Shown one piece after another: positions 25,423-35,442 of a stretch of 64,000 nt of DNA; the stretch's first letter is position 1; every line of letters starts with the position of its first letter. Made by a program: the position numbers and the translations under genes. The notes beneath the pieces were generated by a model that was not told the DNA's origin, ran no database searches, and saw only the letters and a list, made by a program, of their open reading frames with translations. The DNA is from Gammaproteobacteria bacterium (GTDB taxonomy: Bacteria > Pseudomonadota > Gammaproteobacteria > HK1): contig JAJDUQ010000189.1 of assembly GCA_022826505.1 (NCBI GenBank), positions 1-64,000 on the forward strand, in the 5' to 3' direction.

Positions 25423-28020
25423 ATGGCCGAAACAACAGTGCGAGAGCTGGCCGACGTCGTCGGAATCCCCATCAACCGGTTGCTGGCGCATCTTGGCGAG
25501 TCGGGGCTTCCTCACACTGAAGCCGACGAGCGAATCAACGATCAGGAGAAGGCGCAGTTGTTCACGCACCTCAAGCGCCTGCACAACAAGAGCGGGGCCG
25601 AGCCGGCCGCGCCGCGCAAGATCACGCTGCGGCGCAAGTCGGTGAGCGAGCTGAGGATCGCGTCCCCGCAGGGCCGCAGAAAGACAGTGACGGTGGAAAC
25701 CCGTGGTCGCCGGGTGTACACGCCCGGCGCGGGGTCTCGGGTCGACACGGGAGTTGCCGCCCTGTCCGGAGAGGGCGACGCCAAGGCGCGCATGGACGCT
25801 GCGAAGCGGGCTTTGCAGGAAGAGGCGAAACGACGCCAGCAGGAACTCGACGAGACCCTGAGGGCGGAAGCGGAGGCGCGCGAGAAGGAAGAGGCGCTGC
25901 GCAAGCTGCGCGAACCCGAGAAGAAGAAGAAGCGGCCCCCGGTCGAGAAACCCGCGTCCGAACCCGTACCCGAACCAGCCGCCACGACCGAGACCGCCGA
26001 CCCGGCTCCTGCGGTCACACCTCCCGCTCCGACCACGCCGCCGTCGCCTCCGGCACCGGCACCGGCCCCCGCCACGCGCCGTCCCGACGCGAAGCGCGGA
26101 GACGGTCGTGACCGCGGCGGGCGACGCGAACGCGGCCGGCGAAGCCGGGAAGAGCTGCACGTCGCCAGCGACAAGGCGGGACGCAGGCGCAAGAAGCAGA
26201 AATCGAGATCCGTTGTCCGGACGCAGCCCGCACGCCACGCGTTCGAGATGCCAACCGCGCCCGTGGTGCGCGAGGTCGCCATCCCGGAGACGATTACGGT
26301 TGGGGAACTCGCGCAGAAGATGTCCATCAAGGCCACCGAACTGATCAAGGCGCTGATGGGGCTCGGCATGATGGTGACCATCAACCAGATTATCGATCAG
26401 GATGCCGCGGTGATTGTCGTCGAGGAACTCGGTCACGTCGCGAAGCCGGTGAAGGAGAGTTCGATCGAGGAAGAAGTCCTTCAGGCGAGCGACGAGGACG
26501 AATTCCCGTCGCTGCCCCGTTCGCCGGTGGTGACCGTGATGGGCCACGTCGACCATGGCAAGACCTCCCTGCTCGACTACATTCGAACCGCCAAGGTTGC
26601 GGCCGGAGAAGCGGGAGGCATCACCCAGCATATCGGTGCGTATCACGTGGACACCCCTCGGGGGAATGTCACGTTTCTCGATACGCCGGGCCACGCCGCG
26701 TTCACCGCAATGCGGGCTCGCGGCGCGCGGGCGACGGATATCGTGGTGCTGGTAGTGGCTGCGGACGACGGGGTCATGCCCCAGACGGTCGAGGCAATCA
26801 CGCACGCGAAGGCCGCGAACGTGCCCATCGTCGTCGCCGTCAACAAGATCGACAGGGAAGATGCGGACCCCGAGCGAATTCGCCAGTCTCTGGCCAACCA
26901 CGAAGTCATTCCTGAAGCCTGGGGCGGAGAGAACATGTTCGTGGATGTCTCGGCAGTGACCGGCCAGGGCATCGACGACCTGCTCGAAGCCATCAGCCTG
27001 CAGGCGGAACTGCTGGAGCTGTCGGCGCCCGAGCAGGGCTTCGCGCGTGGTGTGGTCGTCGAGTCGCGGCTTGAACGCGGGAGAGGTCCGGTGGCCACGG
27101 TGCTCGTGCAGTCGGGTCGTATCGCAAAGGGAGACATTCTCCTTGCCGGTCAGGAATTCGGCCGCGTGCGCGGACTGTTCGACGAGACCGGTGCGGAGAC
27201 TTCCTCGGCCGGTCCGTCGATTCCGGTCGAGGTCCTGGGACTGTCCGGGCCGCCCGATGCCGGTGACGAGGCGGTGGTCGTAGCCAACGAGCGCAAGGCG
27301 CGGGAGATTGCGACCTTCAGACACGGCAAGTACCGAGAGGTCAGGCTCGCCCGGCAGCAGGCGGCAAAGCTCGAGAACGTCTTCGAGCAGATGAAGGAAG
27401 GCGCAGCCCATTCTCTCAACATCATTGTCAAGGCCGACGTTCAGGGCTCGGTGGAGGCGTTGCGTGATTCGTTGTCGCAACTCTCGACCGACGAGGTGAA
27501 GGTCAACGTCATCGCCGCGGCGGCCGGAGGCATCAGCGAGACCGATGCGAATCTTGCAGTCGCTTCGAACGCGATCGTCGTCGGCTTCAACGTGCGGGCG
27601 GATGCCGCGGCCCGTCGGGTCATCGAGGCGGAGATGGTGGATTTGCGCTACTTCAGCGTGATCTACGAAGTTATCGATACCGTGAAGCAGGCGATGAGCG
27701 GAATGCTTGCGCCGGAGTTCAAGGAAGAAATTGTCGGAATCGCCGAAGTACGGGATGTCTTCCGCTCGAAGCGGTTCGGGAATATCGCCGGTTGTCGTGT
27801 TTCCGAGGGCACGGTGCGCAGGAGCAATCCCATCCGCGTGCTGCGCGACAGCGTCGTCATCTACGAAGGTGAGCTGGAATCGCTGCGCCGGTTCCAGGAC
27901 GACGTCAACGAGGTCCGCGCGGGAACCGAGTGCGGAATCGGGGTCCGCAATTACAACGACGTCAAGGTCGGAGATCAGATCGAAGTCTACGAGCGCATCG
28001 AGCTTCAGCGCACGGTGTGA
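25423..28020 (+). CDS. infB: Translation initiation factor IF-2
   Basis: This GTPase delivers fMet-tRNA to the ribosome; 865 residues. The N-terminal region has a small IF2-N motif (ETTVREL...[12 protein letters not shown]), then a long Lys/Glu-rich and Pro/Ala-rich linker (residues about 120-250) and a second IF2-N domain. The G domain shows [20 protein letters not shown] and NKID, followed by the C1/C2 domains. No frameshift is seen. It follows nusA by 21 bases. An internal start for a shorter isoform is common in this family, but I cannot demonstrate one here. Confidence 0.97.
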   Translation: MAETTVRELADVVGIPINRLLAHLGESGLPHTEADERINDQEKAQLFTHLKRLHNKSGAEPAAPRKITLRRKSVSELRIASPQGRRKTVTVETRGRRVYTPGAGSRVDTGVAALSGEGDAKARMDAAKRALQEEAKRRQQELDETLRAEAEAREKEEALRKLREPEKKKKRPPVEKPASEPVPEPAATTETADPAPAVTPPAPTTPPSPPAPAPAPATRRPDAKRGDGRDRGGRRERGRRSREELHVASDKAGRRRKKQKSRSVVRTQPARHAFEMPTAPVVREVAIPETITVGELAQKMSIKATELIKALMGLGMMVTINQIIDQDAAVIVVEELGHVAKPVKESSIEEEVLQASDEDEFPSLPRSPVVTVMGHVDHGKTSLLDYIRTAKVAAGEAGGITQHIGAYHVDTPRGNVTFLDTPGHAAFTAMRARGARATDIVVLVVAADDGVMPQTVEAITHAKAANVPIVVAVNKIDREDADPERIRQSLANHEVIPEAWGGENMFVDVSAVTGQGIDDLLEAISLQAELLELSAPEQGFARGVVVESRLERGRGPVATVLVQSGRIAKGDILLAGQEFGRVRGLFDETGAETSSAGPSIPVEVLGLSGPPDAGDEAVVVANERKAREIATFRHGKYREVRLARQQAAKLENVFEQMKEGAAHSLNIIVKADVQGSVEALRDSLSQLSTDEVKVNVIAAAAGGISETDANLAVASNAIVVGFNVRADAAARRVIEAEMVDLRYFSVIYEVIDTVKQAMSGMLAPEFKEEIVGIAEVRDVFRSKRFGNIAGCRVSEGTVRRSNPIRVLRDSVVIYEGELESLRRFQDDVNEVRAGTECGIGVRNYNDVKVGDQIEVYERIELQRTV

Positions 28021-28047
28021 GTCGCCGAGCGGCGAGATGCGATTCGA

Positions 28048-28422
28048 ATGGGAAACACCGTATACAGTCGATCGACGCGAGTGGCGGACCAGATTCAGCG
28101 CGAAATCGCGCTGCTCGTCGTCCTGGAGGTGGCCGACCCCAGAGTGGGTGACGTCACGGTGTCGGGGGTCGATCTTTCCCCCGACTTGAGACACGCGAAG
28201 GTTCTGGTGACCCCGGCCCGCGGGACTGACGGTGACGCGACGGTGACCGCCCTCAATCGTGCTGCCGGCTTCCTGCGCTCACGCCTCGGCCGCCGGGTTC
28301 GCATGCGCCGAGTGCCGCGTCTGGTGTTCGAGCACGATCGGACCCTGGAGCATGCGCTGCACATCGATGCGTTGATCGACGCAGCGCTCGAGGCTTCGCC
28401 CGCCGCCGGCGAGCCTTGCTGA
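28048..28422 (+). CDS. rbfA: 30S ribosome-binding factor RbfA
   Basis: This is a 124-residue KH-type cold-shock and assembly factor that binds the 5' region of 16S rRNA. Matching segments are RVADQIQREIALLVVLEVADPRVGDVTVSGV, VLVTPARG and MRRVPRLVFEHDRTLEHALHID. It lies between infB and truB, as in most proteobacteria, with a 27-base gap upstream and 12 bases before truB. Confidence 0.95.
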   Translation: MGNTVYSRSTRVADQIQREIALLVVLEVADPRVGDVTVSGVDLSPDLRHAKVLVTPARGTDGDATVTALNRAAGFLRSRLGRRVRMRRVPRLVFEHDRTLEHALHIDALIDAALEASPAAGEPC

Positions 28423-28434
28423 AGGGGCGGGGCG

Positions 28435-29358
28435 ATGGCACGGGCTTCGGGGCGATCCAGGGGGCGTGCGGTCAATGGCATTCTCGTACTGGACAAGCCC
28501 GTCGGTATGGGCTCGAACGAGGTCCTCCAGCGAATCAAGCGCCTCTACCGCGCGCGCAAGGCAGGGCATACCGGCAGCCTCGATCGACTCGCGAGCGGAC
28601 TGCTGCCAATCTGCTTCGGTGAAGCGACCAAACTTTCCGGCTACCTGCTCAACGCGGACAAGCACTACGTAGCAACATTTCTCCTCGGAGTGACGACCTC
28701 CACGGGCGATGCGGAGGGAGAGGTGGTGTCACGTCGCCCGGTGCCGGACTTGACCGAGTCCGCGATCGAGCGTGCCGTGAAACGATTTCGCGGTGAGATC
28801 GAGCAAATTCCTCCCATGCACTCGGCCCTGAAACACAAGGGCAGGCGCCTCTACCAGCTCGCGCACGAAGGCATCGTGGTGGAACGGCAGCCGCGTCGGG
28901 TCACGATTCATCGTTTCGACGTGCGACGTGCGGAAGGCGAGCGCATCGAAGTCGAGGTTCTCTGCTCGAAGGGAACGTACATTCGCACCCTGGCGGAGGA
29001 TCTCGGGACGGAACTCGGCTGCGGCGCGAGTGTCGTGGCGCTGCGCCGGATTGGCGCAGGCCCCTTCGTGGCCGGTGACATGATCGAGCTGCCGACCATC
29101 GAGTCGATGGCCTCGAAGGGTCCCGGCTCTCTCGATGCGCTCCTTCAGTCGATGGAAGCGGCGGTTTCGCAGTGGCCGAGCGTGCGGCTTCCCGAAGGCG
29201 TGGCGTTCTATCTTCGAAAGGGGCAGCCGGTTCTGGTGCCGCATTCGCCCACTGAAGGCTGGGTTCGAATTCACTCCGAACGCGCCGGATTCATCGGAGT
29301 GGGCGAGGTCTTGGACGATGGCAGGATCGCACCGCGTCGGCTGTTCGTTTCAGGGTGA
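28435..29358 (+). CDS. truB: tRNA pseudouridine(55) synthase TruB
   Basis: This 307-residue enzyme makes the invariant pseudouridine 55 in the T-loop of tRNAs. The catalytic aspartate lies in KAGHTGSLDRLASGLLPICFGEATK. Also present are the KHYVATFLLGVTTSTGDAEGE block, IPPMHSALKHKGRRLYQLAHEG, CSKGTYIRTLAEDLG and a small C-terminal PUA-like domain. The catalytic block normally reads TGSLDPLA; here the residue after Asp is Arg, a mild change next to the active site. Confidence 0.95.
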   Translation: MARASGRSRGRAVNGILVLDKPVGMGSNEVLQRIKRLYRARKAGHTGSLDRLASGLLPICFGEATKLSGYLLNADKHYVATFLLGVTTSTGDAEGEVVSRRPVPDLTESAIERAVKRFRGEIEQIPPMHSALKHKGRRLYQLAHEGIVVERQPRRVTIHRFDVRRAEGERIEVEVLCSKGTYIRTLAEDLGTELGCGASVVALRRIGAGPFVAGDMIELPTIESMASKGPGSLDALLQSMEAAVSQWPSVRLPEGVAFYLRKGQPVLVPHSPTEGWVRIHSERAGFIGVGEVLDDGRIAPRRLFVSG

Positions 29359-29412
29359 CGAATTTTACGTTGTTTCAATGAGTTGTCTCCAATCACACCG
29401 TTACCTCGAACC

Positions 29413-29441
29413 TTGTGGGGTGGGCAGGTCGCGGTTAGAAT
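29413..29441 (+). promoter_or_regulatory. Internal promoter for rpsO
   Basis: TTGTGG (29413-29418), a 17-base spacer and TAGAAT (29436-29441) form a strong sigma-70 match about 30 bases before rpsO, in the 113-base truB-rpsO gap. An internal rpsO promoter is also known in enterobacteria. Confidence 0.6.
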
Positions 29442-29471
29442 GCGCGACTTTGGCGAGAGAGGACGAAATCG

Positions 29472-29741
29472 ATGTCGTTGTCCGCGGTCCAGAAGGCGGA
29501 AGTTGTCGAAGAGCACAAGCGCGGTGAGCGCGATACGGGGTCGCCCGAGGTACAGGTGGGGTTGCTCTCGCGTCGCATTGCGCACCTGACGGAGCATTTC
29601 CGCGAGCACTCGCACGACTTCCACTCTCGTCAAGGTCTGCTGAAGCTCGTCAGTCAGCGACGCAAGCTGCTCGACTATCTCCGGCGCAAGGACGTCGATC
29701 GGTACCGGGCACTCATCGCGAAGCTCGGCTTGCGCCGCTGA
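29472..29741 (+). CDS. rpsO: 30S ribosomal protein S15
   Basis: This is an 89-residue primary 16S rRNA-binding protein. Conserved parts are [29 protein letters not shown], the KDFHSR-type [23 protein letters not shown], and [12 protein letters not shown]. The length is exactly typical. A dedicated promoter lies upstream and a long hairpin downstream, before pnp. Confidence 0.98.
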   Translation: MSLSAVQKAEVVEEHKRGERDTGSPEVQVGLLSRRIAHLTEHFREHSHDFHSRQGLLKLVSQRRKLLDYLRRKDVDRYRALIAKLGLRR

Positions 29742-29749
29742 TTGAACTC

Positions 29750-29781
29750 GCGATGTCACCATCGGCCGATGATGACATCGC
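29750..29781 (+). promoter_or_regulatory. rpsO-pnp intergenic hairpin
   Basis: GCGATGTCA-c-CATCGG folds on CCGATG-a-TGACATCGC: 15 base pairs around one mismatch, with a very tight loop and no T-run. In E. coli an RNase III-cleaved stem in this position controls pnp mRNA stability and autoregulation. This stem is a plausible functional counterpart. Confidence 0.55.
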
Positions 29782-29870
29782 CCACGTTGCCGTTCCTGCC
29801 CACATCACTCCCCTGACGTACCGTTTGCGCCCCACTCGGGCGCTGCGCCGCGTCCTCCAAGGTTGAGCCA

Positions 29871-31970
29871 ATGACATCCATCAAGAAGACGATTCCGTTC
29901 GGTCCTCGCGACCTCGTGCTGGAAACGGGCGAGATTGCTCGCCAGGCATCCGGCGCGGTACTTGCGAGCCTGGGGGATACCATGGTGCTGGCGACCGTCG
30001 TCGGAGCGCGACCGGCGCAGACGGGCCGTGACTTCTTTCCGCTGACCGTGGACTACGTCGAGAAGACGTACGCCGCGGGGAAGATTCCCGGAGGTTTCTT
30101 CAAGCGTGAAGGACGACCGACCGAGAAGGAGACGTTGACGTCGCGTCTCATCGATCGCCCTCTGCGTCCGTTGTTCCCCGACGGTTTCCGAAACGAAGTG
30201 CAGGTGATTGCCACCGTCCTTTCTCTCGATCCCGAGATTGATCCGGATATCCCGGCCCTGGTCGGTGCGTCCGCCGCACTCGCGGTGTCGGGGCTGCCGT
30301 TCGCCGGCCCGGTGGGCGCGGCGCGTGTCGGCTACCTCGGGGGCGAGTTCGTTCTCAATCCGACCTTCGAGCAGACTGCGGCGTCGGACCTCGACCTCGT
30401 CGTGGCCGGAACCAGGAACGCGGTGCTGATGGTCGAGTCGGAGGCGAAGATGCTTCCCGAGTCGGTGATGCTCGACGCGGTGATGTTCGGTCACGCGCGG
30501 ATGCAGGCGGTGATCGACGCAATCGATGCGCTCGCGGCCGAGGCCGGAAAGCCGAGGTGGGAGTGGGCGGCCTCCACCGCGGACGAGGTGCTCTCCCAGG
30601 CGGTCGGCATGAGTGCGCAGTCGGGTATCGGAGAGGCGTACGGCGTGGTGGACAAGATCGAGCGCCGCGCCCGCGTGAACGAGGTGCGTCACGCTGCAAT
30701 CGAGGCGCTTGCGGGAGAGGAGGACGGCCGTTGGCCCGAGGCCGCGGTCCGCGAGGCGTTCGACAAGCTCGAGAAGTCGGTCGTGCGCGGGTCCGTGCTT
30801 TCCGGGCGCAACCGCATCGACGGTCGCGGTCCGGCCGAGGTGCGGGACATCGCGAGCAGAGTGAAGCTGCTGCCCCGCACCCACGGCTCCGCGCTTTTCA
30901 CGCGCGGCGAGACCCAGGCCCTCGTGACCACCACGCTGGGCACCACGCGCGACGCCCAGATCATCGACGCCATCGAGGGCGAGCGGCGCGAGCCCTTCAT
31001 GCTCCATTACAACTTCCCGCCCTACTGTGTCGGCGAGACCGGACGAATGCTCGGGCCACGGCGCCGCGAAATCGGCCATGGGCGGCTGGCCAAGAGAGCG
31101 ATTCAGGCCGTCATGCCGAACATGGACGACTTCCCCTACGTGATTCGAGTGGTCTCGGAGGTCACGGAATCGAACGGATCGAGCTCCATGGCGACGGTGT
31201 GCGGCACCAGCCTCGCGTTGATGGATGCCGGCGTGCCGGTCTCGGCGCCGGTGGCCGGAATCGCGATGGGACTCATCAAGGAGGGCGATGCGTTCGTCGT
31301 GCTCTCCGACATCATGGGCGACGAGGACCATCTGGGCGACATGGACTTCAAGGTGGCGGGAACCAGCGAGGGCGTGACCGCGCTGCAGATGGACATCAAG
31401 ATCGACGGAATCACTCGCGAAATCATGGAAACCGCTCTCGTTCAGGCACGGGAGGGGAGGATGCACATCCTGGAACGGATGAATGCGACACTTTCCGGTC
31501 CGCGTGCGGACATGTCGGTGTTCGCGCCGCGCATCATCTCGTTCAAGATCCATCCGGAGAAGATCCGCGACGTCATCGGCAAGGGTGGCAGCGTCATTCG
31601 ATCTCTGACGGAGGAAACGGGTGCCACCATCGACGTGAGCGATGACGGTACCGTGAAGATTGCGTCGGTCGACGCTGCGGCAGGCCTCGAAGCGCGGCGG
31701 CGCATCGAGCAGATCACCGCCGACGTCGAGGTCGGCACCATCTACGATGGCCGGGTCGCGAAGCTCATGGACTTTGGTGCCTTCGTCAATATTCTCCCCG
31801 GACGCGACGGGCTCGTGCATATCTCGCAGATCTCGGAGGAACGCGTCGAGCGCGTCAGCGACAAGCTCCGCGAAGGCGACCGCGTGAAGGTCAAGGTGCT
31901 CGAAGTCGACAAGCAGGGTCGCATTCGACTGAGCATGAAAGCGGTGCCGCGGGAGCTGCGCACGGCCTGA
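29871..31970 (+). CDS. pnp: Polyribonucleotide nucleotidyltransferase (PNPase)
   Basis: This 699-residue phosphorolytic 3'-5' exoribonuclease is part of the RNA degradosome in many bacteria. It has two RNase PH-like domains ([33 protein letters not shown]; the second from [22 protein letters not shown]), the [19 protein letters not shown] active-site region, then KH ([12 protein letters not shown]) and S1 ([23 protein letters not shown]) domains. Complete, with no frameshift. It is the last gene of the operon, convergent with the yheT-like gene 36 bases away. Confidence 0.97.
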   Translation: MTSIKKTIPFGPRDLVLETGEIARQASGAVLASLGDTMVLATVVGARPAQTGRDFFPLTVDYVEKTYAAGKIPGGFFKREGRPTEKETLTSRLIDRPLRPLFPDGFRNEVQVIATVLSLDPEIDPDIPALVGASAALAVSGLPFAGPVGAARVGYLGGEFVLNPTFEQTAASDLDLVVAGTRNAVLMVESEAKMLPESVMLDAVMFGHARMQAVIDAIDALAAEAGKPRWEWAASTADEVLSQAVGMSAQSGIGEAYGVVDKIERRARVNEVRHAAIEALAGEEDGRWPEAAVREAFDKLEKSVVRGSVLSGRNRIDGRGPAEVRDIASRVKLLPRTHGSALFTRGETQALVTTTLGTTRDAQIIDAIEGERREPFMLHYNFPPYCVGETGRMLGPRRREIGHGRLAKRAIQAVMPNMDDFPYVIRVVSEVTESNGSSSMATVCGTSLALMDAGVPVSAPVAGIAMGLIKEGDAFVVLSDIMGDEDHLGDMDFKVAGTSEGVTALQMDIKIDGITREIMETALVQAREGRMHILERMNATLSGPRADMSVFAPRIISFKIHPEKIRDVIGKGGSVIRSLTEETGATIDVSDDGTVKIASVDAAAGLEARRRIEQITADVEVGTIYDGRVAKLMDFGAFVNILPGRDGLVHISQISEERVERVSDKLREGDRVKVKVLEVDKQGRIRLSMKAVPRELRTA

Positions 31971-31973
31971 ATG

Positions 31974-31992
31974 CGTGGGGTCCCTCCCCGCG
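31974..31992. terminator. Hairpin between convergent pnp and yheT
   Basis: CGTGGGG-tccct-CCCCGCG forms seven pairs including one G-U. It is directly after the pnp stop, in the 36-base convergent gap. No T-run is present, so the terminator function is tentative. Confidence 0.35.
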
Positions 31993-32006
31993 GCGCTTCG
32001 CTCCCG

Positions 32007-33005
32007 TCAGTTCGGGCACTCCGGGATGGCACGGTCGAGCTGTCCCGCGAGGAAACGGGGAATCCGGTCCTCCAGCCAGAAGCGTGCCGACCACGGTGCG
32101 CTGCCCTCGATGAACCCCACGTGCCCGCCCGCCGCGCTCAGCTCCATGCGGATGGCCGGTGCGAGTTCCTCGCGTCGCGGTATCACGCCTGGGGTCATGA
32201 ACGGATCGTCGAGCGCATGGATGATCAGCGTCGGACGTGCCACACCTCTCAGGTACTGCCGGCAACTCGCCGTGTCGTAGTAGTGTTCGGCGTCGCGGAA
32301 GCCGTGCAGGGGCGCCGTGACTCGATTGTCGAATCCGCGAAAGGTCCACTCCCGGCGCACCGCGTCGATGTCGAGTGGTCCCGGTCGATGCCGGAACTTC
32401 TTGAGAACGGCACGCTGGAGATCGACGATGAAGTGGCGCTTGTAGACCCGTGAGAAGCCGAGCTCGAGCCGGTCCGCCGCCCCGGAAAGAAGGAACGGGA
32501 CGGACACCGCGACCCCCGCGGTCAGCTCGGCGGCGAGGCCGCGCTCGGCCAGCCATTTGAGCAGGACGTTGCCGCCAAGCGAGTAGCCCACCGCGGCAAT
32601 CGGAGTCGATGGATGCCGTTCGCGCAGTCGGTGGAGGACGTGTCCCATGTCGCTGGTCTCGCCGGAGTGATAGGTGCGGGGCAGGCGATTCGGCTCGCCG
32701 CTGCATCCCCGGAAATGCATGACGGCGCCCCGCCAGCCACGCTGCCCGAACGCTCCGAGCAAACCCTGCACGTGCGGTGATCGGCTCGAACCCTGGAGTC
32801 CGTGCAGGATGACCACGATCGGGCCGGAGTCGCCGGTCCAGTCGATGTCGACAAAGTCTCCATCCGGAAGCTCCAGGCGTTCCCGCGTCAGTGGAACGGG
32901 TCGGGTGCGGCGAATCATCGCCGGCCAGACCGTCTGCGCGTGCGGTCCGGGCAGCCACCATGCCGGCGTGAAGTCGGCGGGGACGATGCTGCCGAACCTG
33001 TTCAT
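32007..33005 (-). CDS. yheT: Alpha/beta hydrolase, YheT family
   Basis: This is a 332-residue hydrolase of the YheT/EMB8 family. Typical features are WWLPGPHAQTVWP near the N-terminus, the oxyanion region LHGLQGSSRSPHVQGLL, HFRGCSGEPNRLPRTYHSGET, the nucleophile elbow GYSLGG (Ser142), the acid in HALDDPFMTP and the histidine in GGHVGFIEG. I used the ATG at 33005; the track start at 33131 runs through a 179-base non-coding gap. The physiological substrate is unknown. Confidence 0.88.
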   Translation of the reverse strand: MNRFGSIVPADFTPAWWLPGPHAQTVWPAMIRRTRPVPLTRERLELPDGDFVDIDWTGDSGPIVVILHGLQGSSRSPHVQGLLGAFGQRGWRGAVMHFRGCSGEPNRLPRTYHSGETSDMGHVLHRLRERHPSTPIAAVGYSLGGNVLLKWLAERGLAAELTAGVAVSVPFLLSGAADRLELGFSRVYKRHFIVDLQRAVLKKFRHRPGPLDIDAVRREWTFRGFDNRVTAPLHGFRDAEHYYDTASCRQYLRGVARPTLIIHALDDPFMTPGVIPRREELAPAIRMELSAAGGHVGFIEGSAPWSARFWLEDRIPRFLAGQLDRAIPECPN

Positions 33006-33184
33006 GGCCCCAGTTCGAGCCTCGTGCGACGAGCGCGGTGCTCGAGGCCTCTGTCGTCGATCGTCACGAGCTGAGGGTCGAACCATTGGCGCCGCGTCGC
33101 GATGCCGGGCATTGCCTCCCCGACTCGTCACACGGACAAGGGGCGCTCATTCGACGAGCCGGTGCCCACGAACCGCCGCCAGGA

Positions 33185-34120
33185 TCAGCGTCCCGGGGAG
33201 TCGACGGGTGCAATCCGAATTGAAGGACCGTCGGGTCGACCCACTCGGAGCGTCTCCGAGCCGGCGGATGCGACGTCGAGGACCACCAGAGCGGCACTGC
33301 CGCCATGGGGATGGGGTTCCGCGGTGACGACGTCTCCGACCTTGCGCACCTCGTCCTTCGCCGTGTCCAGGATTGTGTCGCCTTCGGCGGCCGCAGTTGC
33401 CCGTGCGACGTACGAACGTCGCTTGATCCGCCCCAGGTGCTGGGCGCGGGCGACGATCTCCTGGCCCACGTAGCATCCCTTCTCGAAGCTCACCGCGTCG
33501 AATCGATCGAGGTTCAACATCTGCGGAAGGAATGCATCCGAGTATCTCGAGGTGATGCGCGGGACACCGGCGCAAATCTCCGCCAGTCGCCACGTACCCG
33601 CGTTTGCACCGAATGCCCCGTCGGTCTGTCGCGTCGACGCGATCGCCTCGATTCGTGCGGGAGGACCGGCCAGGAGGAATCTGGGGCGGCGGCCGGGCAC
33701 GCGGGCAATCGTCACGTCCTCGAATACGGTGGCGTCATCGACCTCGGCGGTACCGGCCCAGGATGCGAGGTGATTGGAAAACGCACGCGCGCCCGAGACA
33801 CCGACCACATCGAGCCGGTCCGGACCATCGTCGATTCGGACGTCTGCGCGCAGGATGAACATGCGCAGTCGCGTGAGCAGTGACGTCGCAAACCACCGCT
33901 CGCAGACGACCCGGAACTCACCGGCCGGATCGGCGAACAGTCTGAACAACGCGAGCACACGTCCCTTGGGCGAGCACCATGCGGCAAGACGAGACGCCGA
34001 CGCACTGACTTCGCTGACGTCGGCCGTGAGCTGGCCCTGAAGGTATGCCTGAGCGTCGGCACCGGAGACTCGCAGTACGGCAAGGAAATCGAGCCGTGAA
34101 ATCGAATCCCCGGCCAGCAT
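33185..34120 (-). CDS. ygfZ: Folate-binding protein YgfZ/CAF17-like
   Basis: This is a tRNA-modifying GcvT-like protein that supports repair or assembly of iron-sulfur clusters in certain enzymes. The signature KGCYVGQEIVAR is intact, with conserved RLDFLAVLRVSGADAQAYLQGQLTADV at the N-terminus. Among several starts (34195, 34150, 34120) I favour 34120 (MLAGDSISRLDF): it has GAGG eight bases upstream and matches the family N-terminus. It lies downstream of the sdh-sdhE genes on the same strand, which is apt because SdhB carries three iron-sulfur clusters. Confidence 0.87.
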   Translation of the reverse strand: MLAGDSISRLDFLAVLRVSGADAQAYLQGQLTADVSEVSASASRLAAWCSPKGRVLALFRLFADPAGEFRVVCERWFATSLLTRLRMFILRADVRIDDGPDRLDVVGVSGARAFSNHLASWAGTAEVDDATVFEDVTIARVPGRRPRFLLAGPPARIEAIASTRQTDGAFGANAGTWRLAEICAGVPRITSRYSDAFLPQMLNLDRFDAVSFEKGCYVGQEIVARAQHLGRIKRRSYVARATAAAEGDTILDTAKDEVRKVGDVVTAEPHPHGGSAALVVLDVASAGSETLRVGRPDGPSIRIAPVDSPGR

Positions 34121-34244
34121 TGCGTCTGCCTCTTCGCCGCAGGACTCCATTGTCGAAGCACGAACAGTGACGGACTGTCGGGAGGGTTTCATCATTCGAT
34201 TCGCGGAGCCGATTCTGCGCAGGAGTGTAACGTCCAGCGCCCGT

Positions 34245-34502
34245 TCATGGCTGCCCCAGAGCGTTGGAGCGAATGAGGACGACGATTTGCCGCATCGAAG
34301 GGGGTACGGTAGTGGTCGTGGAAGCGATCCACTCCAGGATGTCCTGATCGGGCTGTACGAGCAGGTGTTCCAGTGCTTCGAGCTCGTCGTCGTCGAGACG
34401 GGTGAAGGCCCGGCCGACGAAGCGTTCGAGCAGCACGTCGAGCTCCTTCATCCCGCGCCGGCAGCGCCACCGCGCCCTGTCGAGTCTTTCGCGTCGGTTC
34501 AC
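34245..34502 (-). CDS. sdhE: FAD assembly factor SdhE
   Basis: This 85-residue SdhE/YgfY protein promotes covalent attachment of FAD to SdhA. The flavinylation motif RGMKE is present in WRCRRGMKELDVLLERFV, followed by LEALEHLLVQPDQDILEWI. It was missed as a separate gene in the ORF track because it starts with GTG at 34502 (VNRRERLDRARW), inside a longer readthrough frame. It lies 143 bases after sdhB and upstream of ygfZ, a typical gammaproteobacterial arrangement. Confidence 0.9.
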   Translation of the reverse strand: MNRRERLDRARWRCRRGMKELDVLLERFVGRAFTRLDDDELEALEHLLVQPDQDILEWIASTTTTVPPSMRQIVVLIRSNALGQP

Positions 34503-34645
34503 GCAGCGATCCGGAATCGATGTTGGGGAAGACGGGGTTCGGACATTCCGATGCTGCTGTTCCGCCTCCGCCTCCGCCGCACGACGTCGTTCGGCCATGA
34601 AGGAAGAGAAGACCGGCCGGTCATGGTCCGGAGGCGCCGATCCGA

Positions 34646-35428
34646 TCAGAAGCTTCTCGCCACCATCATCTTCTTGATTCCGGCAATCGCCTTCGCCGGG
34701 TTCAACCCCTTCGGACAGGCTGTCGTGCAGTTCATGATGGTGTGACAGCGATACAGGCGGAACGGGTCCTCCAGGTCGTCGAGCCGTTCCCCCGCAGCCT
34801 CGTCGCGGCTGTCGGCGAGCCACCGGTAGGCCTGGAGGAGGACGGCCGGTCCGAGGTACCGGTCGCCGTTCCACCAGTAGCTCGGGCAGCTCGTGGAGCA
34901 GCACGCGCACAGGATGCACTCGTAGAGCCCGTCGAGCTTCTCGCGCTCCTCCTTCGACTGAAGCCGCTCCCGGTCCCGCGCCGGAGACGACTGCGCACGC
35001 ATCCACGGCTTGACGGATGCGAGCTGGGCGTAGAAGTGCTTCATGTCCGCCACGAGGTCCTTCACAACCGGCAGGTGCGGCAGGGGATGGATACCGACCT
35101 CGCCGGAGTAGTCCTCGATGGCGCTGATGCAGGCGAGGCCGTTGCGTCCTGCGATGTTCATCGCGCAGGAGCCGCAGATCCCTTCCCGGCAGGAGCGCCG
35201 GAACGTCAGGGTGGCGTCGACCTCGCTCTTGATCTTGATGAGGGCGTCGAGAACCATCGGTCCGCACGCCGCAAGATCGATGGTGTAGCGGTCGCGTCGC
35301 GGGTTTTCGTCCGAGTCCGGGTCGTAGCGGTAGACGACGAACGTCCTGGGTCGCCTTGCGTCGCCCGGTGCGGGCCAGGTTCTCCCTTCACGGACCACCG
35401 AGTCTGCAGGGAGTGTGAACTGAACCAT
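34646..35428 (-). CDS. sdhB: Succinate dehydrogenase iron-sulfur subunit
   Basis: This 260-residue iron-sulfur protein of complex II transfers electrons from the SdhA flavin to quinone. The 2Fe-2S motif [21 protein letters not shown] is N-terminal; [16 protein letters not shown] and [17 protein letters not shown] carry the 4Fe-4S and 3Fe-4S ligands. The start [11 protein letters not shown] at 35428 lies 14 bases after the sdhA stop. The track shows a fused 770-aa frame whose first two thirds are antisense to nothing real and lie inside sdhA. Confidence 0.97.
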   Translation of the reverse strand: MVQFTLPADSVVREGRTWPAPGDARRPRTFVVYRYDPDSDENPRRDRYTIDLAACGPMVLDALIKIKSEVDATLTFRRSCREGICGSCAMNIAGRNGLACISAIEDYSGEVGIHPLPHLPVVKDLVADMKHFYAQLASVKPWMRAQSSPARDRERLQSKEEREKLDGLYECILCACCSTSCPSYWWNGDRYLGPAVLLQAYRWLADSRDEAAGERLDDLEDPFRLYRCHTIMNCTTACPKGLNPAKAIAGIKKMMVARSF

Positions 35429-35442
35429 GTGCAGTGCTCCCT

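Noticed and set aside
24763-28194. 1143-aa minus-strand ORF opposite nusA-infB
   Set aside because: It is an antisense shadow produced by high GC at third positions. There are no domains or ribosome-binding sites, and both sense genes are well conserved.
29805-31820. 671-aa minus-strand ORF opposite pnp
   Set aside because: It is a shadow frame; pnp matches its family over the full length on the plus strand.
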